A DNA stretch of 63,338 nt from positions 1 through 63,338 of the forward strand of contig AJWJ01000074.1 of the NCBI GenBank assembly GCA_000277445.1. The letters run 5' to 3'. This document shows, piece by piece, positions 11,495 to 23,018 of the stretch. The notes beneath the pieces are model-generated. The model was not told where the DNA came from. It saw nothing but the letters and a program-made list of their open reading frames with translations, and made no database searches. The position numbers and the translations under genes are program-made. This DNA comes from Polysphondylium violaceum. Taxonomy: Eukaryota; Evosea; Eumycetozoa; Dictyosteliales; Dictyosteliaceae. Position 1 is the first letter of the stretch. Every line of letters begins with the position of its first letter.

Positions 11495-14359
11495 ATGCAA
11501 CCACAACAACAGCTAAAGAAAAAACATTTTGTTTCCTACTCTGGTAAAGAGTATAGCATCACTTTAAAAGAGGATTTATATAGTTCGTTGACCTGTAGTA
11601 TATATGATGCTAAATCAATTGGTAAATTTATAGCTTTTATTGAAACTTGTACATATAATGAAAGTAGTAATAATAATAGTAATAATAGTAATAGTAATAA
11701 TAATACAACAACAACAACAACGAGAAAACAACACCATTCTCTAGCATCATCTTATTATCAGCATTCATTATATCATCCTTTAATATTCAATGTGAATCAT
11801 TATGAGTTGGAGACCCAATTAAGTTCTTTTCAAAATTCAAAAAATTCAACATTTAAACAAGTAAATATATAAATCTATATTAAACAAAAGGTATTATAGA
11901 TATAGAAACTAACAAAAATACAATAATAATGAATAGAAAGCAAATTTGTTTTTATCAAATGAATGTGCATCAACAACAACATTTTTAAGATTTGATAGTT
12001 ATTTTAATCAAATGGAACAAGATAGCAATTTAAATGATAGGGAAAAGTTGAATATATTTAAAGTCATAGTTTGTCAAATGATATCAAGTATTTATTTCAT
12101 TCAATGGCACTATCCAAACACTCATCTATATTTTAACAACTTTGACAACTTTATAATTATCTTGAATGATGAGAAGGATTATTTTAAACCTACTGTAAAA
12201 TGTAAGTATTTTATACAATGTCTATTATATCTTTTGCTTTTATTAATATTAATTAATATGAATAGTAATATTATTTGGATTAGATTGTGATGAAACAGGA
12301 TGTCCAACAACGATAAAGACAAAACCTACAAAAATATCATATTTAGAAAGATTAAAACAAATATTTAAAAAACAATTTAGCGAATCTAGTTTATTAAATA
12401 ACAATGAATATTTATTTTCAAATAGGAATCAAAATCTATATGAACCTTTATCGATTCCTTTAATTAGTACAAGAGTCATACCAATTCACGTTTTCAATAC
12501 AAAGTCTTATAATCCTTTAAATTTTACTATCCAAGAGATAAATGGTATTTTGTATGTGTGACAATTAATATCTTTGATTTAATTTAAAACTTTTATTAAT
12601 TTACATAATTTTAATATATCTATAGCATCAAGAATGATAAAAATTTAATGATTGAATTGTTAAAGAAAAATAATAATATTATAATTGATCAATATTTAGT
12701 TTTAGTTGAATATTTTGGATTAGATGAAATTATTCCATTTTATGAAAATCATTTACAATATCCAATTTATTCAATTGTAAGTATTATAAATAATAATATT
12801 TTTATTCTAGTGCGTACTAATATATTTTATAGAAATCAATTTATTTGATATTAAAAAACATTAAAGAATATCAATTTCCAAAACATAGTTTAAAAGAATT
12901 ATCTTTAACAAGTGGTAAAAATGAAACTGTTTCAGATTCAATAAGATCATCTGTATCACTTATATTAAAACATATATGTTATTTGGATGATATATTATAT
13001 CTCATGGATCAATTGGTTTTACTTATAAAAAGTTTTGGAAAATATTGTATAACAATTCAAAGTTTTTAAATGACCAAAGATTAAAAAAATTTGATCTAAG
13101 AAATCAAGTATGTTGTAGTTAATTATAATTAATTTAATATATATAGAGGTATATAAAGCTAATATTTAATTTAATATTTCTAGGAATTAATTGAATTTAA
13201 TCAAGAATCAAATCAATCATTATTTTTAAAATCATGTTTAATATTTTTGCAAGATAATCAAAAAGAATTTGCAAACACTTATGTTTCCAAACATATTGAA
13301 TTCAAGAATGAAAAATTCAATAGATTCAAAACAAGGGTTGTAGAAGAGAATAAAAAGATTCAGTCTGATGTCATTGAACCTCGTCAATATTATGAAAACT
13401 TGATAGAGGAATTTAAATCTTTTTATCTGGATTTTGAAAGAGCTCTAAAGGAACAGTTTAAAGAACTTGTACAAACATTTTATCCATTTGTGTGGAGACA
13501 GCTATACTATTCAATTGAAACATTTGTCTATCAACAATATATCAACTATGGTTCCTGCCATTCAATACAACTCGAAAGACAAAATGCTTTTTCAAATTTT
13601 GATAAATTGATCCAATATGAAGCAAGTGTGAGAAATCAATTTCAAAGTATATATCAACATCTCTTGCCATTTGTTTCAATTGAAAACAATTATTTACTTC
13701 CAATTCCAAATAATCCATTTGTTGACGATGCAGATTCAAATGAAAAAGATCAAATGACCACACCATTGTTTTATCAAAATCTAACGATAGATTATTATAA
13801 GCTAGCAAATTCAAGTCTTGAACAATTTGGCCAAACTAATGATTGGATATTAAAAGATTTAAAGTCGGCTGAATATCAAGAGTTTATGGAAAGCCTCAAG
13901 ACAAAACATTTTCAAGAAAAACAAGAGATTGAAACAATGGTTCAAGAGACACAAACAAAACAAATCATTATTGATAGTATTAAAGAGGAAAAAGAGAAAA
14001 TTGTAAATTTAAATCAAAAGATTAAAGAAAAAACCCATCAAGCTATGGTGCAGGGTGACTCTTTAAATATGTATATTCAAAACAACGAATCCATGTTGGC
14101 TTCTCTAGAGAAATCTCTTTTAAAAGAAAAGGAATTGTTTTCAGATCAATACGAAAAGCTTTGTCTCTCTCGGGAACAATTTGAAATACAACACAAAAAA
14201 GGCACTGAATTACTCGATCAAGAGATCACCGCACTCGACACCGAACTTAAAGAAAAACAAGATAGACTTTTGGCTCAAAAGTGTCAGTATGATGAAGAAA
14301 TTGTAAAATTAGAAAAGGAGCTTGAAATTTTAAATGAAATTTTTAATGCTATCCAATAA
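11495..14359 (+). CDS. Unknown 7-exon protein, possible degenerate kinase-like N-terminus and coiled-coil C-terminus (about 806 aa)
   Basis: Phase-consistent exons are 11495-11860, 11937-12201, 12284-12551, 12626-12776, 12833-12952, 13033-13107 and 13184-14359. The fifth intron (12953-13032) has a weak donor; see findings. Residues about 125-210 (CQMISSIYFIQWHYPNTHLY and NFIIILND) recall the catalytic-loop area of protein kinases but lack HRD and DFG motifs, so at most a pseudokinase. The last 240 residues are strongly heptad-like and charged (KEEKEKIVNLNQKIKEK, LDTELKEKQDRLLAQ), which predicts a long coiled coil. There is no signal peptide or membrane segment. I do not recognise the family. 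Confidence 0.7.
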
Positions 14360-14401
14360 AATAATATGTATTGATAGATTACAATTGCAAATGTTTTAAA
14401 T

Positions 14402-17258
14402 TTAAGATTTATTATTTGAAGCCAAGTATTGTGAAATATTGATGGAAACTTGTTTTAATATACTATCGGTTTTTAATTTTGAATTGCCAATGGCTTTGGA
14501 GACATTGATCCAGTCTTGACCAAGATTTGGTTCGGCTTCGACACATTTGTTGAATATTTGTTTTGCTTCTTCAGCAGCATTGGAACTTGTTTTCAAGGTG
14601 AATGTATAGTACCATGCCCAGCCATCACCAAACTTGGGGAAATATGTTACAACTCTTTCAAACCATTCTTTGGCTTTGGAAATCTTACCGTCGTACCAAA
14701 AGATTTTAGACACTTGATTGAAAACGTGTGGATCACTGTTGCATTTTTTGAGTGCGTCCAAGCATTTGGTCTTTTGAGAGTGACGTGGTTCCAAATGAAT
14801 GGACTCAGCCCACAGCTTGCCAGATTCTGGAATTTGTTGTAAACCGACACTAAGAGTATTTTGTGCTTCTTTTCTATTGCCCAGTGAGTCTTCGAGGCGC
14901 GAGAGCTCCAGGTAGATGTCTTCGTCTTTGGGATTCTTTATCTTGGCAAGCTCGAGTTGCGAACGTGCTCTATTGGCATTGTTAGCTCGCTTTTCTATTC
15001 TAGAGGACTCGATCCATATTGGAGTAGAGGTGGGACAATTGACAAGTGCTTGCTTATAGACGTCTCTTTGTGTTTGAATGGGGGTTTTGGTTCTCTCGAG
15101 TAACTGCATTTTCATGATCCACAATTTAAAGCTCTTTGGGAATTTTTGGAGCCCTTGGTCCAAGAGAGAGAGCTCGGTTTTGGTATCACCTCCAAACTCT
15201 CGCTCCAATAGGGCACTTTTCATCCACACACGCTCGGTGGGTGCGGTTTCTCTGGCTCTTTGTAATAGACCTCTTGCCACCTTGATTTCATTCATTTCAC
15301 TCTCTATCTTTACGGCAGCAAGCCAGATATCTTCGCTACCTGGATTCGACTCGAAGGCTTTAGTTAAAATCTTTCTAGCCTCGATAACATCACCAGAGAC
15401 CCATTTCTCTTTTGCATACATGAGCCAAAGAGTTTCAAAGTGGGGACAGGATTTGATAGCCTTTTGAAGAGTTTGGTCAAGAGATTCTTTGGTGCCATGA
15501 GTCTTTTCCAATTGGGCCACTTTGAACCAAATCGATTTTTTGTGTGGAAATACAGAGAGTGTATGAGAGTAGATTGCGCTGGCAGTCTTGATAGAGCCCC
15601 TTGCGATGCACTCTTCAGCATCGATGGACCAGATTCTCTTTCTTTCGTCATCATCGATTCCCATGCCAATGGTCTCGAGGATAATGGCTTGACAAGTGAC
15701 GATATAATTGTTTTTCTCTGACTTTTCAGCCTCTGCGATCCACTTTTCTCGGTCCATGACCATAATGTTGGAAGAGAGTGACTTGATGGCCTTTTTAATT
15801 ACTTTGTACACGTTTTCGCTCTTGCCTGAAGACTCTTCCAGTTGGGCGGCCGCAATCCAAATTTCGGCAGATGATGGAATCGCTTGTCTGGCTTTATTGA
15901 GAACCTCACGAGCTCTCTTGTAGGTTTCCAAATTTGCCAATGCCAACCAGAGCTCGACGTTGTCTGGCACGCATTCTACAGCTCTGTCGAGAAGAATTCT
16001 GGCATCGTCTGGCTCCTCGAGCTCGATGGCTTCTTTCCAGAGCTTGACTGAAGAGGGGATGAATTCGAGAGCTCTTCTCAATACCTTTTTCTTCATTTTC
16101 AACTGTTTCTCTAGGTTGGCGGCATACAGCCAGATCTTTACAGAGTGTGGGATGATCTTGACGGCCTGTGAAAGCACAGCTTTGGCATTCTCTGGTGTCT
16201 GGAGGTTGGCATTCTCGATCCAGATCTCTTCGCTCTCGGGACACTCTTTGCATGCATGTGAAATGATTTTACGGGCATCGCCCATTTTACCGGCCAAGAC
16301 TTCGAGTTTGGCGGCGGCAATCCAGCCGGGTGCATGTTTGGGATTGGTTGAGACCACAGATTTGAACAAAAGTCTTGCTTTTTTGATATCGCCCACCTCT
16401 GTGTCGGTGGCAATACGCTTGCTCTTGAGATCGGTGAGATATCCCTTGGGATCGACACAAGTCTTTCCCGAGACAGAGTCTGATATTTGTGTGAGTTTAA
16501 GATCAAGCACCGTCTTTCTGGCTGAACCTACTTGTGTGAGATCGGTGGTCATGGTGCCTGGTGTTTCAAAACCGCTGTTGGGGAGCACTGAAAAGGTTTC
16601 GTTTTCTATCTTTGCACGCTCAATCAGCGAGTCTGGTGCAGGCATGTATATATCTCTCTTTTTTGCATTTCTCTTGACCAATGCACCAGCATCGGGAAGG
16701 GTCGACCACTCTTCTTCAGAAATAGTACCCAACTCTTGTCTCAGACCAGACAATTGCTCTCGAATCTTTGGTCTGTCTTGCTCACTCTTTAGCTTTTCCT
16801 CTTTTTCCTTGGCTTCTCTTCTACTCTTTCTACGAGAATCCATCTTTTTATCTATAGAGTCCCAAATATCATCTGCTTCTCTATCTTCGGCATCATAGGC
16901 CGAACTATCACCAAATCTATCACCTCTGTCACCTTCAAATTCATCAAAGTTTGTTTTACCACCATACTCTTCATCATCGTCGTCATCTTCTCTTTTCAAT
17001 CCATCACCTCCTCCTCTTTGAAAACCGAATCCAGGTACATCTGGTTCTGTATTTCTAGCTGAACCAATATCAGATCTAGTTGTAAAACCTACTGCTCTAT
17101 AAATAATATTTATAATAACAAGTTGTTAATATATGCAGACACACTATTGACAATCAACATAGGGAATATGATACATACCCTCTACCTATACCTGCAATAT
17201 AACCAGGGGGAGGAGTTTGAGTAAGAAAGAATCTTTTATCTTTTATAGTAGTAGTCAT
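14402..17258 (-). CDS. prpf6: Pre-mRNA-processing factor 6 (U4/U6-U5 tri-snRNP protein), 924 aa
   Basis: Two exons, 17258-17179 and 17096-14402, joined in phase 2. The N-terminus MTTTIKDKRFFLTQTPPPGY, then YIAGIGRGA with VGFTTRSDIG, matches the conserved PRP1 N-terminal region. It is followed by an acidic stretch and SEEEWSTLPD. From about residue 270 to the end are about twenty HAT/TPR helical pairs (WIAAAKLEVLAGKMGDARKI; IWIENANL; VWMKSALLEREFG). The length is close to the 941 residues of human PRPF6. The protein bridges U5 and U4/U6 snRNPs in the tri-snRNP. The stop codon lies 42 bp from the stop of the preceding plus-strand gene, so the two mRNAs probably overlap at their 3' ends. Confidence 0.97.
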
Positions 17259-17410
17259 TTAAAATACAATATATACCTTTGAATGATGGTAGTCCGGGTG
17301 TTCTTGTTGATTATATCAACATTTATATCTATGTATAATAATTATATGTTTCGTGTTTTGAATGAATGAAAATTCCTAAATACCTTGATTCACCTACCCT
17401 GTCTACGTGT

Positions 17411-17412
<2 letters not shown>

Positions 17413-17443
<31 letters not shown>
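17413..17443 (+). promoter_or_regulatory. 31-nt T tract in the divergent PRPF6/KDEL receptor promoter
   Basis: An uninterrupted run of about 31 T in the 312-bp gap between the two start codons. Long oligo-dT near transcription starts is characteristic of dictyostelid promoters. Confidence 0.5.
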
Positions 17444-17444
<1 letters not shown>

Positions 17445-17570
17445 TTTTTGGAAGGGTGTATGAGGATCATCATTTTTCATTTAACAAATTTACAACCATA
17501 TGCCAATATATTGATTACACTTATACGATTATTTAGGATAGCATAATTTGACAGATACACAGATTCAACA

Positions 17571-18462
17571 ATGAATTTATTCAGTTTTATTGGAGATTTA
17601 CTCCATGTTACAAGTATTTTGATTTTGCTCTTTAAGATTAAATCAGATAGATCGTGTGCTGGTAAACTATTATATACATACATCATACAGTAGCATTATC
17701 CAAACCAAATGCTAATAATACTACAATCACAACAACAACAATAATAGGTATTTCACTTAAATCACAAATATTATTTACTATTGTCTTTACAACAAGATAT
17801 CTCGACCTATTTTCAAATTATGTCTCTTTTTATATTACTATTATGAAAATTGTTTATCTAGCACTTTCTTACTATACATTATATTTGATGAACAAATTTA
17901 AATTCACTTATGATAAAGATCATGATACTTTTAGAGTTCAATATCTAATTGTCCCATGTTTAGTACTTGCCATCATAACCTATGGAGAACCAACCCATCC
18001 TGGTTTCTTTTCTTTATTATTAGAGGTATATAGAGAACATAGCGCACTATAGTTGTGTAATAGAGTTGTTATTAATCATCAACATGTTTATTGATTTATA
18101 TAAATATAGATTCTTTGGACTTTTTCAATTTATTTAGAATCGGTTGCAATTTTACCTCAATTGGTTTTAGTACAAAGAACAGGTGAAGTTGAATTATTAA
18201 CATCCAATTATATTGTTTGTTTGGGCGGTTATAGAGCCTTTTATTTCATTAATTGGATCTATAGAATTTTCATTGACAATTGGTCAGGTAAAATTGTTAT
18301 GCTTGCTGGATTAATTCAAACTGCATTGTATATTGATTTCTTTTACTATTATTTCCAAAGGTATGTGTATTTTAGTTGTTTTTATTTTTAATAATATTAA
18401 TATTAATAATTTTCACCTATTGTAGTAAATGGTCAGGAGGTAAACTCGTTCTTCCAAATTAG
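17571..18462 (+). CDS. kdelr: ER lumen protein-retaining (KDEL) receptor, 218 aa
   Basis: Exons 17571-17661, 17748-18025, 18110-18360 and 18426-18462; phases 1, 0 and 2 are consistent. Hallmarks of the Erd2 family: MNLFSFIGDLLHVTSILILL, KIKSDRSCAGISLKSQ, TTRYLDLF, TFRVQYLIVPCLVLA, ESVAILPQLVLVQRTGEVE and GGYRAFYFINWIYR. It has seven hydrophobic segments. The receptor binds the C-terminal KDEL-type signal in the Golgi and returns ER residents through COPI vesicles. The C-terminal tail (KWSGGKLVLPN) is encoded by a final 37-nt exon. It is divergent from PRPF6. Confidence 0.97.
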
Positions 18463-19379
18463 GTGATGTGACTACCATTATATATATTCAAAACTCACAC
18501 ACTCACACCTATAGACTAATTTGATGTATTACCACCACCACAACCCAACCAGTAATTAGAATAAAACTAACTAATAAGAGATAGTAAAATGATCGTGTTA
18601 TATAGAAAAGGTAGTGTCTTGGACGACCTTTTGTGTTGTATGGTTATCTTTTTATTTATCTATTTACATGAGTTGTTTGTCTTTTATTATTAAGCTTCTA
18701 TGTCGATCATATACGTTAGACATCCGTAGAGCGTTAGAGAAAATACAGGAACACCAAACACTAGTGCCACTGATGAAGGATTGCTTATATCACCAGCCAT
18801 ATCTATGTTATCAATATAATTGTATTAGTATTATTGATGAATGTGGACTAATATTATAGATTATAGATTATCTTTACCTTGAAACAGCTTGATAGGTGAG
18901 CCATAAATAATTTTACAGACGCAACAAAACATAATGGTACAATAAAGGGTAGTTAAAATTACTTTATGAGATAACGGAAATTGCTGAATCAGTTGTAAGA
19001 GATGTGCACCCAATATATATATAAGGTATAAAAGGTAGTGAGATGTCTTAATAAGTTTTAAAAATGGTGTCATTTTTATTTGTACAATTATGTTGTTTTG
19101 TGCGTGGCCTGTTGACTTAAATAGAGAAGTAAATAAATAAAGAAAGAGGATGCTGATGATTTTGACCAGAAATAAATAAATTAAATTTTGCAAAGATGAT
19201 GATTTTTATTTTATTTTTTATTTTTTATTTTTGTAATTTGATTTATTCAAGAGATTCAGAAATACAGCTGAAATTATATATATTTGTTTGAATTGCTGTT
19301 GTAACAATGAATGAGAAAAAAAATAACATGTATAATTATATTTAAAAAGGATAATTTTATTTTTACTTATTATTATATA
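18463..19379. other. Intergenic between convergent genes
   Basis: AT-rich. Two ORFs of 81 and 110 codons (18614-18859 plus; 18861-19193 minus) were examined. The minus one has no ATG at its head, and neither shows family resemblance. No RNA gene was recognised. Confidence 0.5.
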
Positions 19380-20240
19380 TTACAATTTGGCCAATCTAAC
19401 GCCACCATCGAGTCTGATAACTTCACCATTGAGATATGGGTTCTCGATAATAGTTTGAACCAATTGTGCAAATTCTGCTGGTTTACCAAGTCTGGCAGGG
19501 AAGGGGATTGATGACTCTATGGCTTTAATAGCTTTCTCTGGTAATGCTTCAACCATGGGTGTTGCAAATATACCTGGTGAAATAGTCATCACTCTCATTT
19601 CTAATGGTGCAAATTCTCTTGCCATTGGTAATGTCATACTGCATTATTGATGAGTACAAGTTTGGTTAGTAAATGTGAATTAAACAAACACATAGCAATA
19701 CTGATCGAAATGGTAGATGGATTCAACTTACCCTACAATACCAGCTTTTGAAGCACTGTATGCTGTTTGACCTTGTTGGCCTTCAGTTGCAGCACAACTG
19801 GCAGTCATGATGAAAATACCTTTTTCACCATCAACCGATTGCTGTTTATTGATGATGTCGGCAGTCAGTCTAATCACATTAAAGGTTCCAATTAAATTGA
19901 CTGATAACACCTTTGAGAATACATCGAGTGGGAATACACCTCTGTTTGTGATTGTTTTGATAGATACAGCAATACCAGCACAATTGACAACACCGTGGAT
20001 TTGTTTAAACTTTTCAACAGTCTTTTCAAGTGCGCTTTTGACTGAATTTTCATTTGTAATATCAGTTTCACAAAACAATACTCTTTCATTACCCAGTTCC
20101 TGTACGAGCTCTTGACCACTCTCTAATGATAAATCAAAAATAACCACATTGGCATTCAATTGATGTAGGTATCTAACTGTTGCTTGACCGAGTCCACTCG
20201 CACCACCAGTGATAATAAATGTTTTTTGTGATATTTTCAT
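19380..20240 (-). CDS. hsd17b10: Short-chain dehydrogenase, 3-hydroxyacyl-CoA dehydrogenase type-2 (HSD17B10-like), 255 aa
   Basis: Exons 20240-19732 and 19638-19380, joined in phase 2. It is a classical SDR: nucleotide-binding TGGASGLGQ (about residues 11-19); acidic residue after beta-2 ([11 protein letters not shown]), which favours NAD over NADP; NCAG; catalytic Ser in TASCAA, Tyr and Lys in YSASK. The carboxyl half ([57 protein letters not shown]) is the signature of the type-2 3-hydroxyacyl-CoA dehydrogenase group. The length matches the human enzyme (261 aa). Role: NAD-dependent oxidation of 3-hydroxyacyl-CoAs in isoleucine or fatty-acid breakdown in mitochondria. In animals the protein is also part of mitochondrial RNase P, which cannot be inferred here. 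Confidence 0.93.
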
Positions 20241-20650
20241 CTTCTATTTGTATATATGTCTATTTGTATAATTATATAGGTATCGGTGTGTATGTTATAT
20301 ATATATATATATATATATATGGTGTGTGTTGATGTGAAATAAATTTAAATTCAGATATCAAAATGAAAAATGGAAATATGAGTGTGCAATTTACTTAAAT
20401 GATTATTTTTTTTTTTTATAAATTTTATTAAAATTTTGTTTTATTCGATAGAATACATTCATTGTGTTGTTTTGAATAACATTTTCAATTACCATCATTC
20501 ATAGTTCACTCGTGTTTATATATATTTATGTATAATACATATTTATGTAATAGTTTTACTTTGTATTTATATAAAAAGAGAGAGAGTGTGTATCTGTGAT
20601 ATATGTAACGATATATATTTGTGTATATGTATCTGTATATATAGATAGAA
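20241..20650. other. Divergent promoter region
   Basis: Contains a (TA)n run at about 20299-20320, a T run near 20410 and several TATATA boxes. Nothing coding is seen. Confidence 0.55.
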
Positions 20651-22906
20651 ATGGAGAATCAAATTAGAAAAAATCCTTTTTTATCAAAGATGATTCATCA
20701 TCATCAAGTAATCAACTCTCAAGAAAAAGAAGCAGCTAAAATAGCAAAAAAAGCAGTCACGATTGGTGTGGGTGGAAATCATAGTATATTTCAACGTTTT
20801 AAAACTGCTACGAGATTATCAACAAAGAATGAACTTCCCGGCGTTGAACAGGTCGACAGTATATTTTTGGATTCATTTGAAATATTTTACAATGTTGGCT
20901 ATAACAAGATTGAAAACAATGGTTCTAAATATGAATCACTTCAAACTATAAAAGAATCCAGTAGCAACGACTCGACAACGAAAAAGTATTATATTCAGGG
21001 GATATTACATCTCCCAAATATTCCAAAACTTGACAAGAAACTTATTTATACTCCAATTCATAATTTTAAACTTCACTACAACAAAGATAAGAAAATATGG
21101 AATCCAATCGTAGAGATAGATGGTGGTAAATGGGTTACCATTTTAAATCCGGTACCAGAGTACCACCCTTACTATGAACAATTTGATTTAATGATTCAAA
21201 TGGGTAAACAAATCTCTAAATATTTAAAAGAATATCCTGATCCCGAAGATTTTGATAGAGAAGTTTTATTTCAAAAGGTATTTATCTCTCTCATACTTAA
21301 TTTTAAATAATTACTAATCAATTTAAAATTTATTAGTTGAGGAGTAATATTGATAATTTTCAAGAGGATATACTTTATGCTTATTTAAAAGAAATATTTG
21401 ATATAGTTAAAGCTCAATCAAGTAAAGTTAAAGAATCAAATATTCAAATATTAATGGTAAATTATTATTTATTTAAAAAAAAAGAAAAATTTCTCTCTTC
21501 TAATCTTGTTAAAATTTGATCTATAGACTCTTTTACAGTGCAACAGTATGGAGATTTTTGAAACTAACAAATCAGATGTTCCTATGCCCGATATACCAGC
21601 TTTGACAAAGCCCAAACCAAATCAACCAACACCAACACCAACACCAACACCACTATCAACACCACCATTAACACAAACAATTCAAACACCAGAAAATGTA
21701 ACTCAAGAAAAGAAAAAAATCAAGAAAAAAAAAACCTTTTAAAGAATGTCATTGGGACGATTGCCCATTTTGTGAACATGGTGAAATGCCTTCGTGGTGT
21801 TTAACAGAGAAATCCTTTCAACTTGTATATCTTGCATTTTATTGTGTTTGGAAGTTGTCACCCAAAGGAACAGAATTTTTAGCGACCAGAGAAGTTGCAG
21901 AGTTTGCAAAGGTTCACAAATTAATTAAAGACGAACATTGTAAAAAAGTCGGGGATGTCTTTTCTTCTTACAAAGATATTTTCTTGAGTGGTTATGATGC
22001 AAATAAAACTCCGCATGGATTTTGGGGTCTTTTGAAAATCTTCCACAAAAAAGACCCTTGGGGTTTTCCTGACTACTTACAAGAGAGGGTAACCAAAAAA
22101 AAACTCATGGAATACTTGGAAATTCCCGAAGAAAAAAAAAAAGCGACAAAAGAAATCTCTAAAAGTCAAATTTCATCATTCTTTTCCGTTATTCCCCACT
22201 CACAATCACAACCATCAACACCATTACCAACACCCTCTAATATTAGAGGTCCTCCTACTAATGTTGAGGACGGTACAACAACTCTTTACCGAAGTCATAA
22301 AGCCTATATAAAATTAATATCAGTTGAGAATAATCAAGTTGCTCCTTCATTTAGAAATTCTTTTCAAATGAATATTAAAAAATCAAACGTATTAAGTAAG
22401 TAATTTTTAATAGTAGATCGACTAAATTAATTATTAACCTTTTTTTCTCAATAGAGGAGATTCAACTAAATCATCAGTATTACTTGAATAGATTATGTCC
22501 TGAACTTCTTAGATTCTCACCGTATAGTTCCACTGCCACAAAAGCAAATACACAACAACCAAAACTTCCGGAAATAACTGGAATTGGCCAAAGTGAGTTT
22601 AACTATGACATTGTTCCGCTCTTGTATTGTAAGGGATGCGGAAAAGCGAAAATGCTCGAAGGAGCAACATGTCAAAACACTCATTTAATGAAAAAATCAA
22701 CTCAAGATTCTTTTGCAGATTTTTTAGTTCATTTAGAAAAACATAGGGCAGAGTCACTTAAAATTTTAAATGAAACCGAATTTGACATTCTTGAAAAGAG
22801 AGAATCTATAAACTTGTTTGAAACTCGTTCAATAGTTGAAAGTCTCCAAGAAATGAATACTCCAAAAGAAAATACAAAACCGACAACCTTTAAAGCCTGG
22901 CCTTAA
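20651..22906 (+). CDS. Unknown Lys-rich, Cys-containing protein with a frameshift in an A10 run (about 688 aa)
   Basis: Exons 20651-21277, 21337-21456, 21527-22395 and 22455-22906; junctions are phase consistent except for one frame change inside exon 3. There, ten A residues at 21725-21734 separate a frame ending in Lys repeats from one continuing PFKECHWDDCPFCEHGEMPS. Both sides read as protein, and no GT-AG intron can fix the break. Visible features: a Thr/Pro linker (TPTPTPTPLSTPPLTQ), a basic NLS-like cluster, a CHWDDCPFC motif followed by a helical and aromatic domain (FQLVYLAFYCVWKLSPKG, NKTPHGFWGLLKIFHKKDPW), and a C-terminal YCKGCGKAKMLEGATC motif that could bind zinc. I do not recognise the family; nuclear location is inferred only from the basic cluster. 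Confidence 0.65.
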
Positions 22907-23018
22907 AAAATCAAATACTTTTTTACAATATTTCAAATACAATATGAAATAAAACGATCATGCGTTTAAATAATTTTATCTTTTTTAAAATTAATTTTAT
23001 TACTTTATTACGAGCTTG

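Noticed and set aside
17477-17686. Minus ORF of 69 codons over the start of the KDEL receptor
   Set aside because: It is antisense to exon 1 of a well-supported conserved gene.
18614-19193. ORFs of 81 and 110 codons between the KDEL receptor and the dehydrogenase
   Set aside because: The minus one opens with TTG and is AT-driven hydrophobic sequence; the plus one has no domain, no splice partners and random composition.
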